Counted from the first letter of the stretch, positions 7,739 through 17,183 are shown. The stretch is DNA of 64,000 nt from JALZUE01 sp051251725 (GCA_051251725.1 JBPOFN010000007.1:67771-131770); one strand, 5' to 3'. Program-made: numbers and translations. Notes: generated by a model from the sequence alone, not told the origin.

Positions 7739-9286
7739 ATGACAGATCAAGCAAAACCAGCACAAGATGAAAACAAGTTAATTGCCGAACGTCGCGGAAA
7801 ACTTAGCCACATTCGTGAAAATTGTCCTGCTAATGGTCATCCGAATGACTTTAATCGCGAGCATTACGCTGCCGATATTCAAGCCGAGCACGGTGAAAAA
7901 ACCAAAGAAGAACTTGAAGAGCTGCAAGTCACTTATGCGGTAGCTGGTCGAGTGATGGCGAAACGCGGACCTTTCTTAGTATTACAAGATATGTCTGGTC
8001 GTATTCAAGCCTATGCTGAAAAAGTGGTACAAAAAGACATTAAAGCGCGCTGGGGTTTATTAGACGTTGGCGACATTATTGGTGTTAAAGGTATTTTGCA
8101 TAAATCAGGTAAAGGTGATTTATACGTTAATATGGAAGAATATTCATTATTAACTAAATCACTGCGTCCACTACCGGAAAAATTCCACGGCTTATCAGAT
8201 GTTGAAACGAAATATCGTCAGCGTTATGTTGATTTGATTATCAATGAAGATACCCGTAATACCTTTAAAATTCGTTCAAAAATTGTTGATGGTATACGTA
8301 AGTTTTTAACTGAGCGTGATTTCATGGAAGTGGAAACGCCAATGTTACAAACGATTCCAGGTGGCGCCACGGCTAAGCCATTTGAAACTTTCCATAACGC
8401 TTTAGATATTCAAATGTTTATGCGAATTGCCCCTGAGCTTTATTTGAAACGCTTAGTGGTTGGCGGTTTTGAAAAAGTATTCGAAATTAACCGTAACTTC
8501 CGTAATGAAGGTTTATCAACGCGTCATAATCCAGAATTCACTATGATTGAATTCTATCAAGCCTATGCGGATTATAATGACCTAATGAACTTAACTGAAG
8601 AAATGTTACGTACCTTAGCTGAAGATGTGATGGGCTCATCAATTATTCGCAATACTGTGAAAGATGCTGACGGTGAAGTAGTTGAAGAAAAGTTCTATGA
8701 CTTTGGTCAGCCATTTGAGCGTTTATCTATGGTTGATGCCATTTTAAAACATTCTGAAGGTTTAGATGAAAACGTATTACGCCAGCCAGAAGAAAACTTC
8801 GACGCGTTAAAAGCGATGGCTAAACAAGTGGGCGTGAAAGAAACTGAAGCTTCGAAGGTTTGGGGCCCAGGTAAGTACATTTGTGAAATATTTGAAGAAG
8901 TGGCTGAGCACAAATTAGATCAACCAACCTTTATTACTGAATATCCGTGGGAAGTTTCGCCATTAGCACGTCGTAATGATAACAATCCATTTATTACTGA
9001 CCGTTTTGAATTCTTTGTTGGCGGCCGTGAATTAGCTAATGGTTTCTCAGAGCTTAACGATGCTGAAGACCAAGCAGCACGTTTCCAAAACCAAGTAGCG
9101 GGTAAAGACGCTGGTGATGATGAAGCAATGCATTACGATGCGGATTACATTAAAGCGCTTGAATACGGGTTACCGCCAACAGCGGGTGAAGGTATTGGTA
9201 TTGATCGTTTAGTGATGTTATTTACTGACTCACCAACAATCAAAGATGTTATTTTATTCCCGCATATGAAACCTGTTGCAGAATAA
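7739..9286 (+). CDS. lysS: Lysyl-tRNA synthetase, class II
   Basis: Charges tRNA-Lys. An N-terminal OB-fold anticodon-binding domain (about 60-165) is followed by the class II catalytic core: motif 1 region at FMEVETPML, motif 2 with FRNEGLSTRHNPEFTMIE, and motif 3 near the end as GIGIDRLVMLF. The frame is open from a TTG at 7727, but the ATG at 7739 fits the family start better and gives 515 residues (E. coli 505). The weak GAG upstream is the only visible ribosome binding element. It follows prfB by about 70 bases, as in E. coli, and probably shares its transcript. Confidence 0.96.
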   Translation: MTDQAKPAQDENKLIAERRGKLSHIRENCPANGHPNDFNREHYAADIQAEHGEKTKEELEELQVTYAVAGRVMAKRGPFLVLQDMSGRIQAYAEKVVQKDIKARWGLLDVGDIIGVKGILHKSGKGDLYVNMEEYSLLTKSLRPLPEKFHGLSDVETKYRQRYVDLIINEDTRNTFKIRSKIVDGIRKFLTERDFMEVETPMLQTIPGGATAKPFETFHNALDIQMFMRIAPELYLKRLVVGGFEKVFEINRNFRNEGLSTRHNPEFTMIEFYQAYADYNDLMNLTEEMLRTLAEDVMGSSIIRNTVKDADGEVVEEKFYDFGQPFERLSMVDAILKHSEGLDENVLRQPEENFDALKAMAKQVGVKETEASKVWGPGKYICEIFEEVAEHKLDQPTFITEYPWEVSPLARRNDNNPFITDRFEFFVGGRELANGFSELNDAEDQAARFQNQVAGKDAGDDEAMHYDADYIKALEYGLPPTAGEGIGIDRLVMLFTDSPTIKDVILFPHMKPVAE

Positions 9287-9346
9287 ATACCTCACTTCAT
9301 TAGATTAAGTAGCTAATTGAAGTAGCTCATTTGAAGTAAATAAATT

Positions 9347-9368
9347 AAGCGGCAGTTGCCGCTTTTTT
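9347..9368 (+). terminator. Rho-independent terminator after lysS
   Basis: AAGCGGCA-GT-TGCCGCTT followed by further T, 60 bases after the lysS stop. The inverted arms are perfect, so it could also serve minus-strand transcripts poorly. Confidence 0.85.
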
Positions 9369-9506
9369 ATTGCCAAATTTTAAAGCGTGTTTTATGCCGC
9401 TGATACCATTGGGTCTAAGCAAGTGTTCGCTTAGCGAGAATTTTAAGGGTTAAAGGCAAGATGTTGATTATAAATAATATTTTAAAAATAATATGCGGGT
9501 AATCAA

Positions 9507-10379
9507 TCATTGTTGAACAGCCGCAGGCAATGAAACTTTTAACCAATGTTCGACCCAAAGTTCGCTGCGATTTAATTCAACCGCGTTAATATAAAATGGA
9601 TTTTCTAGTTCGATTATTTGTCTATCTTTTAAATGGTATTGTTCGATAACTTTGGCAAATGCCTGAGTAAAAATACGATCAAAGCTGCCATCTTTTATCG
9701 CTTGTTCTAAACCGTCTTCAATATTTTTTGCTAATCCAACATTATCTTTATTAACAAAAAAATAAGTAACGCTCGGATATTTGATCAAAATGTGGGTGTC
9801 GACCATTAACTGTAATTTAGGATAACGCAATAAATCTCGTTCTACTTCTAAAATAGAACGCGGTAAATAATCAGCACGGTTTTTATCTAACATCTCAAAT
9901 AGGCCCTTAAATTTACTGCCTTTAACCACGGTTATATCATTGTGCTCTAATACTTTACTGGCAATCCAAGAGTGGAACTGCACGGGCTGAAAAAGCGTGA
10001 GCTGTTGTTTATTCGTAACTTGCTGTAATAGGTTTGGCTTTTTTTTATTAATGATAGCTAAGCGCCAGCCTTTTAAACCTTTATATAAAGGCACATGAAT
10101 AGCACGATAATTTTTCAATCGTTCAGCAGTCGCAGATGCACTTAAAACATCAACTCTTTGATTTTCAGCTAAAAAAACAAAAGCACGTTGTTTCGGTAAT
10201 GGGAAATCGTATTGTTTGACTTTATAGGTTTTGTCGTTGTGATAGCTCAAGGCAAGTTTTAATAAATTCAGGTGATAAGGATCGCTTTCTCTACCGCCAT
10301 AAACAACCTCTTGTGCCGATAAGCTAGCGCACCACATTAGAAGGGTGATGTTTATCAATGTTATGAATCTACGCGACAT
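9507..10379 (-). CDS. Periplasmic solute-binding-like protein, orphan
   Basis: A 290-residue secreted protein with an N-terminal signal peptide (about 1-22, ending SLSA). The rest has the look of family 3 extracellular solute-binding proteins: FPLPKQRAFVFLAENQRVDVLSASATAERLKNY near the first lobe and DGLEQAIKDGSFDRIFTQAF near the end, a characteristic closing helix of this fold. No ABC permease or ATPase lies next to it, so it may act as a sensor accessory or scavenging protein instead of a classic transporter part. Its neighbour across a 495-base gap is a chemoreceptor read in the opposite direction, and a shared ligand is possible but unproven. The ligand cannot be told. Confidence 0.75.
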   Translation of the reverse strand: MSRRFITLINITLLMWCASLSAQEVVYGGRESDPYHLNLLKLALSYHNDKTYKVKQYDFPLPKQRAFVFLAENQRVDVLSASATAERLKNYRAIHVPLYKGLKGWRLAIINKKKPNLLQQVTNKQQLTLFQPVQFHSWIASKVLEHNDITVVKGSKFKGLFEMLDKNRADYLPRSILEVERDLLRYPKLQLMVDTHILIKYPSVTYFFVNKDNVGLAKNIEDGLEQAIKDGSFDRIFTQAFAKVIEQYHLKDRQIIELENPFYINAVELNRSELWVEHWLKVSLPAAVQQ

Positions 10380-10874
10380 TTTACTTCCACATTTATAGGG
10401 TTAGTTTTTTACTAATAGTCACTACTTTTTAATTTTAGCAGTAATCAGCTACAAGGGCTGCATTATGCGCGTTATTTATCATAACAGCTGCTAGCGGTGC
10501 TACACAGAAGACAATTTTAGCCTCAGCCCGAAGGGCAATGACTATTTAAACCCTTAACGGCATTAGAATTCGTTTATTTAGAACAACTAAACGACACTCA
10601 TTCTGCTTTGTTAATGTCTCAAATAGCCTATTGCATAAAAATAATACAAAGATCAACAGACCCTAGTAACATTAATCTTTAATAACCTACCGAAATACTT
10701 ATTTTTTACCGTTTTTAAGCTTATATAGCCTGATGCTAATTGGCTTTTTCGAAAATGTATTAACTTAATATTCAGTTATTTATGTACTTAGCCACAGCTA
10801 AAGTTTAAGTTGTCAGCTAGTATATTTAGTGTCTTTAAAGTTAAACAGCGTTGTTGTTATATGGGAATATTGTA
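10380..10874. other. Long divergent intergenic region with repeat-like sequence
   Basis: This 495-base gap separates the binding-protein gene (minus) from the chemoreceptor (plus) and must hold both promoters. No coding frame is convincing. It includes a small hairpin GCCC-GAA-GGGC (10526-10536) and an imperfect palindrome with arms CGTTTA/TAAACG (10571-10576 and 10588-10593) in a stretch from about 10520 to 10680. That stretch has the feel of a dispersed Alteromonadales intergenic repeat; this is an impression from memory. Confidence 0.5.
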
Positions 10875-12563
10875 ATGTTTAAAAAATTATTATTATTAAA
10901 AAATAAATTGTTGATTATTTGTACCCTGCCATTATTAGTTATTTCTGCCGTGCTTTCTTGGGGAACATTGCATGAATTAACCGCTTTTAAAAATGAACAA
11001 ATTTCACATGAACGAAATAATTTGTTAACACAGAAAAAAAATGAGATGAAATCGTTGGTGTTATTAGCTTTGTCATCGATGGCTGACATTCTTGCCAAAC
11101 CAGCCTCGCAAGAACGAGATGACGCGGTGATCAAAATGTTAAACCAGCTGAACTATGGTGATGAAACTTACTTTTTTATCAATAGTTACGACATGATCTC
11201 AATTGCTAATGGTCGTAAAGGTTTTTATGAGCCGCGGCCATTAAATTTTACTCGTTCCAGTCCTAATGAAAAACATCCGTTAGAATTGATGGTGGATAAG
11301 GCGAAAGAAGGTGGTGGTTTTATACATTATACCGCTTATAAAAAACATACACGTGAGCGGCAATTTGACAAAATGGCCTATACACAAAATATTCCAGGTT
11401 CTAACTGGCTTATTGGTACCGGTTATTTTATTGATGATATTGAAGAAGCTGTCGCGCGTAAAGTCGATAATTTTGATATGACACTAACGCGTATTATTAC
11501 CACCACAGGTATTGCGACGATAGTGGTTTTGATGTTGTCATTGGTGCTTTGTTTTGTCTCAATTATGAAAGCTTTAAGACCATTTAATAATATGAATGAA
11601 GCTTTGTATAACATTGCGCATGGTGAAGGGGATTTAACTCATAAACTGAGTGTTGAAACTGATGATGAAGTTGGCCGCTGCGCTAAGTCATTTAATGATT
11701 TCTCTGAAAAAATTAGGCAGATTGTTTTAACTGTGACAAAAGAAGCTCAAGGGATCAATGACGCGACTATGCTACTTGATAAAGCTTCACAATCGAGCCA
11801 AAACTTGGTTCATGAGCAAAGGGTAAAAACAGAATACTTATCTCAGGTTATCTATGAAATGGTGACCACAGCCCAAGAGATCACTAATAATGGCAATCAT
11901 GCCGCAGAGGCGGCAAACGAGGCGAGCGAAGAAGCGATAAAAACATCTGAGTCGCTAATGTTAGCGGTTAATAAACTTCAAGAATTGAATGACGATATTA
12001 ATAAATCTTCTGATGCGATGAATAAATTAGAACTTGAAACCGACGCTATTGGTAGTGTCTTGGAGGTTATTCAACAAATAGCCGAGCAAACCAATCTACT
12101 TGCCTTAAATGCGGCCATAGAAGCTGCTCGTGCTGGCGAGCAAGGGCGAGGTTTTGCAGTAGTTGCTGATGAGGTAAGAACATTAGCAAGCCGGACGCAA
12201 AGTAGTACTGAAGAAATAAGAGCAATGATCAATCGCTTACAAGCTGGTGCTCAAAATGCGGTGTCTGCAATGGCGGTTAGTCAGGCGTCAAGTTTGCAAG
12301 CTAAAGAGGTTGCCGTCGCCTCTAATGAGTCTTTAGAAAAAGTAAATAAAGCAATTGCAGTGATTAACGAAGTCAATTCAGTTGTTGCGACTGCAGCTAA
12401 AGAGCAAACAGATGTGACTGAAGATCTTAATAATAATTTACATGGCTTGTGTGAATTGACAACGAATACCGAGCAGGAAATGAAGCTTGTTGCACAAACG
12501 AGTGAAGAACTAAAATCGAATGTTATGGCATTAAATAAAGAGATGTCGAGCTTCACGGTTTAG
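10875..12563 (+). CDS. Methyl-accepting chemotaxis protein with single Cache domain
   Basis: Membrane chemoreceptor that signals through CheA/CheW. An N-terminal membrane segment (LLIICTLPLLVISAVL) is followed by a periplasmic sCache_2 domain with the typical DETYFFINSYD, PRPLN and GTGYFIDDIE stretches (about residues 40-200). A second membrane segment (IVVLMLSLVLCFVSI) leads to HAMP and the signalling domain, whose hairpin tip reads EQTNLLALNAAIEAARAGEQGRGFAVVADEVR. The ATG at 10875 is preferred over the upstream TTG at 10851 because a GGGA element lies about 9 bases before it. That gives 562 residues. The ligand is unknown; Cache_2 receptors often bind small carboxylates. Confidence 0.93.
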   Translation: MFKKLLLLKNKLLIICTLPLLVISAVLSWGTLHELTAFKNEQISHERNNLLTQKKNEMKSLVLLALSSMADILAKPASQERDDAVIKMLNQLNYGDETYFFINSYDMISIANGRKGFYEPRPLNFTRSSPNEKHPLELMVDKAKEGGGFIHYTAYKKHTRERQFDKMAYTQNIPGSNWLIGTGYFIDDIEEAVARKVDNFDMTLTRIITTTGIATIVVLMLSLVLCFVSIMKALRPFNNMNEALYNIAHGEGDLTHKLSVETDDEVGRCAKSFNDFSEKIRQIVLTVTKEAQGINDATMLLDKASQSSQNLVHEQRVKTEYLSQVIYEMVTTAQEITNNGNHAAEAANEASEEAIKTSESLMLAVNKLQELNDDINKSSDAMNKLELETDAIGSVLEVIQQIAEQTNLLALNAAIEAARAGEQGRGFAVVADEVRTLASRTQSSTEEIRAMINRLQAGAQNAVSAMAVSQASSLQAKEVAVASNESLEKVNKAIAVINEVNSVVATAAKEQTDVTEDLNNNLHGLCELTTNTEQEMKLVAQTSEELKSNVMALNKEMSSFTV

Positions 12564-12675
12564 CTTGACTTTTTCTTAGCGTTACACTTTTTGATCGTTT
12601 TAATAAATAGGTGGATACCATTGCATTGCAAGTCAGTAGTATTAGTGCTTGAAAGTTAAAATAGTAGCGTAAATA

Positions 12676-12706
12676 TCAAAAAGCCCGCAGATGAGCGGGC
12701 TTTTTG
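12676..12706 (+). terminator. Bidirectional terminator between chemoreceptor and slyD
   Basis: AAAAAGCCCGC and GCGGGCTTTTT flank a short AGATGA loop. A tracts and T tracts on both sides make it usable from both strands; the chemoreceptor and slyD genes converge here. Confidence 0.85.
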
Positions 12707-12814
12707 TTTAAGAACAGAACAACCTTATCAGAATATTGTCTTAATCATTGCTCAACTTTATATACGCGAAGTTAAGTCTATTAGCCAACTAATTGAACAG
12801 CTCTTGGCGCAAAT

Positions 12815-13303
12815 TTAATGATTATGACCGCAACCGCCTTCACCATGAACGTGGCCATGGGCAAGCTCGTCTTCAGTGGCGTCACGTACTTCTAAAACTT
12901 CAACATCAAACACTAAATCAAGACCTGATAATGGGTGATTACCGTCAACAGTTACGGCATCTTCGCTGATATCAACAATGATCACTGTTTGCTCACCGTG
13001 ATCGGTTTCAGCGCGAAATTGTGTGCCTACTTCTAACTCTTCTAGATCACCAAACATCTCTTTTGGTACTTGCTGAACAAAGCTGTCATTACGTTGGCCA
13101 TAAGCGTCATCCGCAGGAACTTGAGCTTCAAATTTATCACCTGCTTGATGACCTTTTAGAGCACTTTCTAAACCTGGAATTAAATAACCGCTGCCGTAAA
13201 TAACTGATAAAGGTGCATGATCATATGAACTATCAATTAAGGTGCCGTCACTGTCTGAAACAGCGTAATGGATAACCGCGACTTTGTTTTCTTCTATTTT
13301 CAT
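12815..13303 (-). CDS. slyD: FKBP-type peptidyl-prolyl isomerase SlyD
   Basis: Folding helper that isomerises proline bonds and, through its His/Cys tail, binds nickel and other metals for hydrogenase and metal supply. The two-part FKBP domain with the inserted chaperone flap is present (DGTLIDSSYDHAPL, GLESALKGHQAGDKF, DAYGQR, then DGNHPLSGLDLVFDVEVLEVR). The run EDELAHGHVHG matches E. coli SlyD almost exactly. The tail is much shorter (HGEGGCGHNH; 162 residues against 196 in E. coli), so metal capacity is probably lower. It follows ygfZ by about 30 bases in the same direction and may be co-transcribed. Confidence 0.93.
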   Translation of the reverse strand: MKIEENKVAVIHYAVSDSDGTLIDSSYDHAPLSVIYGSGYLIPGLESALKGHQAGDKFEAQVPADDAYGQRNDSFVQQVPKEMFGDLEELEVGTQFRAETDHGEQTVIIVDISEDAVTVDGNHPLSGLDLVFDVEVLEVRDATEDELAHGHVHGEGGCGHNH

Positions 13304-13335
13304 GCTTTCCTCGTAATATTTATTGTTGAGCTTAT

Positions 13336-14316
13336 TTATTCGGTAACTGTGTATGGCAAGCTAGCGATTGTTAATTGAGATTGCCCATCGTGTTTAATTC
13401 TTAAAACAGTGTCTTTAGCGATATCGCTACTTAATATCGCTTGAATAGCGACAGTTCCGTTGTCATCTTTATAGCTAGTGATTATATCACCAGCTTTGCG
13501 CCAATTATCGCCTAATTGCATTTCAATAATGTTACCGGCTTCAATTTCTACACTTGCACTGCCAGTGAGATGATACATGGCACGTTTGTTTTTACCTAAA
13601 TACTTCATACGGGCAACGGTTTCTTGTCCTAAATAACAGCCTTTAGTAAAACTTATGCCATGAATCGCTTGTAAGTTAAACATTTGCGGTACGTATTGGT
13701 CAATAGCCTGCTCAGTTAAGGCAGGGAAACCTTCTGCAATCTCTAATAGTTGCCATACTTGGCTTTGATAAATAGGGAGGCTGGAAGTGTTAATGAGCTT
13801 TGCTGCGCTTACGGTTGGTGCGATAAAAAGAAAATGCTCCATTTGGCCCGCAAGATAAACTACTTGGGCATCACCTTTGGTGACGATAGGATTTAAACTA
13901 TCTGGAATTTGCTCAAAGTATTGTTGGATAATACCGGCGGCTTCTTTCCCAGCAATGATGTAGTATGATAAATGATCGGTTGTTGTGATCGCTACTTTGG
14001 CAAAAACCCCAAACTTTTTTAGCTCAGCATGTGAAGCGGTGAGGGTACTTTTCGGTTGAAATAATAAGTGGTTATTCTGGTAGTTGAAAAGTCTAAAAAC
14101 AGAAAATACTTTTCCTTTGGCGTTACAGTGTGCGCCGGTTAATAACTTTGCTTCTGATAACTTATCTACATCGCAAGTAACTTGCCCTTGTAAATATTTA
14201 CTTTGGTCTTCGCCGCTTAAAGAAATTGCACTGTAATTATCAAGAGAGATCGCAAAAGCATTGGGTAAAGAAGTGAGGGATGGAAGTTGTAATTCAGTTG
14301 TTGTCATTTTTATCAA
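13336..14316 (-). CDS. ygfZ: Folate-binding protein YgfZ (Fe-S cluster maintenance)
   Basis: Tetrahydrofolate-dependent helper for repair or maturation of certain iron-sulfur enzymes. The family signature K-G-C-Y-x-G-Q-E is intact as KGCYLGQETVAR in the C-terminal third, with the essential Cys. The fold resembles aminomethyltransferase GcvT. Length 326 equals that of E. coli YgfZ. It is divergent from sdhE, the same pairing as in enterics, and both proteins support respiratory enzymes. Confidence 0.93.
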   Translation of the reverse strand: MIKMTTTELQLPSLTSLPNAFAISLDNYSAISLSGEDQSKYLQGQVTCDVDKLSEAKLLTGAHCNAKGKVFSVFRLFNYQNNHLLFQPKSTLTASHAELKKFGVFAKVAITTTDHLSYYIIAGKEAAGIIQQYFEQIPDSLNPIVTKGDAQVVYLAGQMEHFLFIAPTVSAAKLINTSSLPIYQSQVWQLLEIAEGFPALTEQAIDQYVPQMFNLQAIHGISFTKGCYLGQETVARMKYLGKNKRAMYHLTGSASVEIEAGNIIEMQLGDNWRKAGDIITSYKDDNGTVAIQAILSSDIAKDTVLRIKHDGQSQLTIASLPYTVTE

Positions 14317-14512
14317 ATAGCAATAATCATAGATGTTATAGATTTAAGGTCATTTGTAAAAAATACAAGCTTTTAGTGCGTTTTTATTTACTAAATTGTT
14401 ACAATGGCGTGATATTTTACTGTGCTATGAGCTGTTGGCTTAAATTAAGTCGTTATTGTTAAAGCAATCATTAATCGGTTTATTACTTTTAGAATTAATT
14501 TTAAGGTTACTC

Positions 14513-14764
14513 ATGTCGTTAACAAATAATAAAGCTAAGCTTAGATGGGCGTGTCGTCGCGGAATGTTAGAATTAGATGTGCTACTTCTACCTTTTGTTG
14601 ATGAAGCTTATGATCAATTAACACCAGAGCAAAAAATTATTTTTGAACGTTTATTAGAAGGGGATGACCCTGATTTGTTTGCTTGGTTTATGGGGCATCA
14701 AGAATGCAAGGATGTGGATCTCAATGCAATGGTCAAACTTATACTTAGTAGAGTCAAAGTATAA
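14513..14764 (+). CDS. sdhE: Succinate dehydrogenase flavinylation factor SdhE
   Basis: Small protein that promotes covalent FAD attachment to SdhA and FrdA. The key RGxxE motif is seen in ACRRGMLELDVLLLPF, followed by the family's conserved FERLLEGDDPDLFAWFMGH. The frame is open from 14456, but the ATG at 14513 with an AAGG element upstream gives the family length (83 residues against 88 in E. coli); the preceding codons are hydrophobic and unlike SdhE. It overlaps the next gene, cptA, as in enterics. Confidence 0.93.
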   Translation: MSLTNNKAKLRWACRRGMLELDVLLLPFVDEAYDQLTPEQKIIFERLLEGDDPDLFAWFMGHQECKDVDLNAMVKLILSRVKV

Positions 14765-15341
14765 ACTTACCTTAATTCCATCAAAGCTTAAGCTATGCTG
14801 CCTAATAGCAGAAAGTGCTTTATTAATCGTATTCGCCTATTTAATTAGCGGATTGTTTTTTAACTATTATACCGGCACTTTTCATTTAGCTATCGCTCCT
14901 GAATTATTAAATCTAACCGCCTTTCGCGAGCTCTCGCGGATTAATTTTTTCTTGTTCTTACTGTTAATTTACTGCGCTTGTGCCGTTAGCTATTTTTGTT
15001 ATGTCAAAAAAAAGCTAACTATGCATTTGTCACCTATCGATGAATTATTTGATGATAAGGTTGCAAATAAAACAAATGTTGAATTGTCGGTCGATGGTTA
15101 TCTTTATTTGGGTGTCATTAATCAGTGGCGATTAACCACCGCTTGTCGGATTGGGTATTTGGGCTGCTATTTATTTGTTGAAAAAATAGATCCGTTAACG
15201 CAGCAAGCTTATTCGCCATGCCAGCGGCAACGGTTATTTGTCTTTAAAGACAATTTACAACAGCGAGACTACGCCCGATTGAAACGCATTATTCGAAAAA
15301 TAAACCGGCTAAAGAGCATTGCGCCTAAGCAGGCTTTTTAG
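14724..15341 (+). CDS. cptA: CptA/YgfX-like inner membrane protein
   Basis: Partner gene of sdhE. In E. coli this small inner membrane protein was described as a toxin acting on cell-division and cytoskeletal proteins; that role is debated. Two predicted membrane segments are visible (about residues 22-45 and 70-90, counted from the chosen start), then a soluble tail with WRLTTACRIGYLGCYLFVE and DYARLKRIIRKI, resembling the YgfX C-terminus. With the start at 14724 the protein has 206 residues, clearly longer than the E. coli protein (135), and it overlaps sdhE by 41 bases. An ATG at 14664 would add 20 residues and deepen the overlap. Similarity is weak, so the name depends mainly on context. 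Confidence 0.7.
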   Translation: MQWSNLYLVESKYKLTLIPSKLKLCCLIAESALLIVFAYLISGLFFNYYTGTFHLAIAPELLNLTAFRELSRINFFLFLLLIYCACAVSYFCYVKKKLTMHLSPIDELFDDKVANKTNVELSVDGYLYLGVINQWRLTTACRIGYLGCYLFVEKIDPLTQQAYSPCQRQRLFVFKDNLQQRDYARLKRIIRKINRLKSIAPKQAF

Positions 15342-15355
15342 CGGTGATTTTACGG

Positions 15356-16981
15356 TTATAAACTTAACGGGTTAATTTCAGGTTGGTTTTTATTTAAGCT
15401 CTTGGGTGATAATATCGTGATACTGGTCTTTTCATTTAGATCAGGGTAATCAAGCGTGTAGTGTAAGCCTCTACTTTCTTTGCGACTTAATGCTGAATGG
15501 ATAATGAGTTCAGCCACTTGTACTAAGTTTCTAAGCTCTAATAAATTATTACTGACGCGGAAGTTCTGATAATACTCGTCAATTTCACGTTGTAATAATT
15601 CAACCCGGTGTAAAGCCCGTTGTAAGCGTTTATTGGTGCGAACAATGCCAACATAATCCCACATAAATAAACGTAACTCATGCCAGTTATGTTGAATAAT
15701 AACTTCTTCATCAGAGTCGATAACGCGGCTTTCATCCCAGGTCGGTAATTTAACGTATTTTTGTTTTAAATCTAAAGTCTCAATAATATGCTCAGCAGCC
15801 GACTTGGCAAAAACTAAACATTCTAATAATGAGTTACTGGCTAAGCGATTAGCGCCATGCAAGCCGGTATAAGAGACTTCACCAATAGCATAAAGGTTAT
15901 TGATATCGGTTTGGCCGTTAAGATCTATCATGACACCACCACAGGTATAATGTGCCGCCGGTACAATTGGCAAAGGCTCTTTGGTCATATCAATGCCCAA
16001 AGATTTAGTTTTTTCGTAAATATTAGGAAAGTGCTGTTTAATAAATTCTGCCGATTTATGGGTAATATCTAAATACATGCAGTCAGCACCTAAGCGCTTC
16101 ATTTCATAATCTATCGCCCGCGCAACCACATCACGTGGCGCAAGTTCTGCGCGTTCATCAAATTCAGGCATAAAACGGCTGCCATCCGGACGACGTAATA
16201 TCGCGCCTTCACCCCGCAAAGCTTCGGTTAATAAAAATGTCCGGGCTTGTGGATGAAATAAACAAGTTGGATGAAATTGATTAAATTCCATATTGGCAAC
16301 TCGGCAGCCTGCGCGCCATGCCATAGCAATCCCATCACCACTGGCAATGTCTGGATTAGAGGTATATTGATATACTTTACTAGAGCCGCCAGTTGCTAAA
16401 ATAGTTTTTTTAGCGTGAATACTTTCTACTTTTTCAGAGTTACGATTCCAAATATAAGCGCCGATACATGCGTTAGTACTTGTTTCAGTGATCAAATCAA
16501 TAGCGTTGTAGCGCTCAAATAAACGAATACGGCGATGTTGTTTAACTCTGTCAACTAACGTAGTTTGAATTGATTGGCCGGTAGCATCTGCAGCATGTAG
16601 AATTCGGCGATGACTATGACCGCCTTCTCGGGTTAAATGGTATTTGGTTTCGCCATTATCACTATCTTCTTGATCAAAGTCGACGCCTTGATCAATTAAC
16701 CACTCCATACAAGCTTTAGCATTTTCGGCAGTAAAGCGCACCACACTCTCTTCACATAGGCCCGCGCCAGCAATTAATGTATCGTTAACATGAAAATCAA
16801 TACTGTCTTTTTCATCGAATACGGCCGCAACCCCGCCTTGAGCATAATAAGTAGAACCTTCATTTACGGGTCCTTTACTTAACACCACCACATCGGCATG
16901 TTTGGCTAATTTTAAGGCTAAAGTTAATCCAGCTGCGCCGCTGCCAATAATTAATACATCGCAATTGTGTTGTTGTTTCAT
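15356..16981 (-). CDS. nadB: L-aspartate oxidase NadB
   Basis: FAD enzyme that oxidises L-aspartate to iminoaspartate, the first step of de novo NAD synthesis. The dinucleotide-binding motif is at the start (IIGSGAAGLTLALKL), and conserved flavoprotein blocks follow (STYYAQGGVAAVF, HLTREGGHSHRRILHAADATG, GEVSYTGLHGANRLASNSLLE). The C-terminal helical domain is complete at 541 residues (E. coli 540). It is divergent from rpoE, the order found widely in gammaproteobacteria. Its end lies 14 bases from the end of cptA, with no room for a separate terminator. Confidence 0.96.
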   Translation of the reverse strand: MKQQHNCDVLIIGSGAAGLTLALKLAKHADVVVLSKGPVNEGSTYYAQGGVAAVFDEKDSIDFHVNDTLIAGAGLCEESVVRFTAENAKACMEWLIDQGVDFDQEDSDNGETKYHLTREGGHSHRRILHAADATGQSIQTTLVDRVKQHRRIRLFERYNAIDLITETSTNACIGAYIWNRNSEKVESIHAKKTILATGGSSKVYQYTSNPDIASGDGIAMAWRAGCRVANMEFNQFHPTCLFHPQARTFLLTEALRGEGAILRRPDGSRFMPEFDERAELAPRDVVARAIDYEMKRLGADCMYLDITHKSAEFIKQHFPNIYEKTKSLGIDMTKEPLPIVPAAHYTCGGVMIDLNGQTDINNLYAIGEVSYTGLHGANRLASNSLLECLVFAKSAAEHIIETLDLKQKYVKLPTWDESRVIDSDEEVIIQHNWHELRLFMWDYVGIVRTNKRLQRALHRVELLQREIDEYYQNFRVSNNLLELRNLVQVAELIIHSALSRKESRGLHYTLDYPDLNEKTSITILSPKSLNKNQPEINPLSL

Positions 16982-17092
16982 AAAAGAGATAAGTTAAGGT
17001 ATTATAAGTAAAATAATTTTAACGTTTATTACGCGTTTAGAATAGTATTTCAGTGATTTGATCATCAATTTAATAAAAATCAAATTTTTTAA

Positions 17093-17119
17093 GAACTTTT
17101 TGTAACAACTGTAGTCTTA
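17093..17119 (+). promoter_or_regulatory. Probable sigma-E promoter of rpoE
   Basis: GAACTT (17093-17098) and TCTTA (17115-17119) are separated by 16 bases, close to the sigma-E consensus GAACTT-N16-TCTRA. It lies about 65 bases upstream of rpoE, where autoregulation by sigma-E is known in relatives. Confidence 0.7.
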
Positions 17120-17183
17120 CTTGTTGTGTTCGTAATGAGCCGAATACCGAAAGTGTAGTAGTTGTTTAGGAGATTAGGCTCAA

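Noticed and set aside
17135..17158. RseD-like leader peptide upstream of rpoE
   Set aside because: The only frame is seven codons, has no ribosome binding site and does not overlap rpoE as the 51-codon E. coli leader does.
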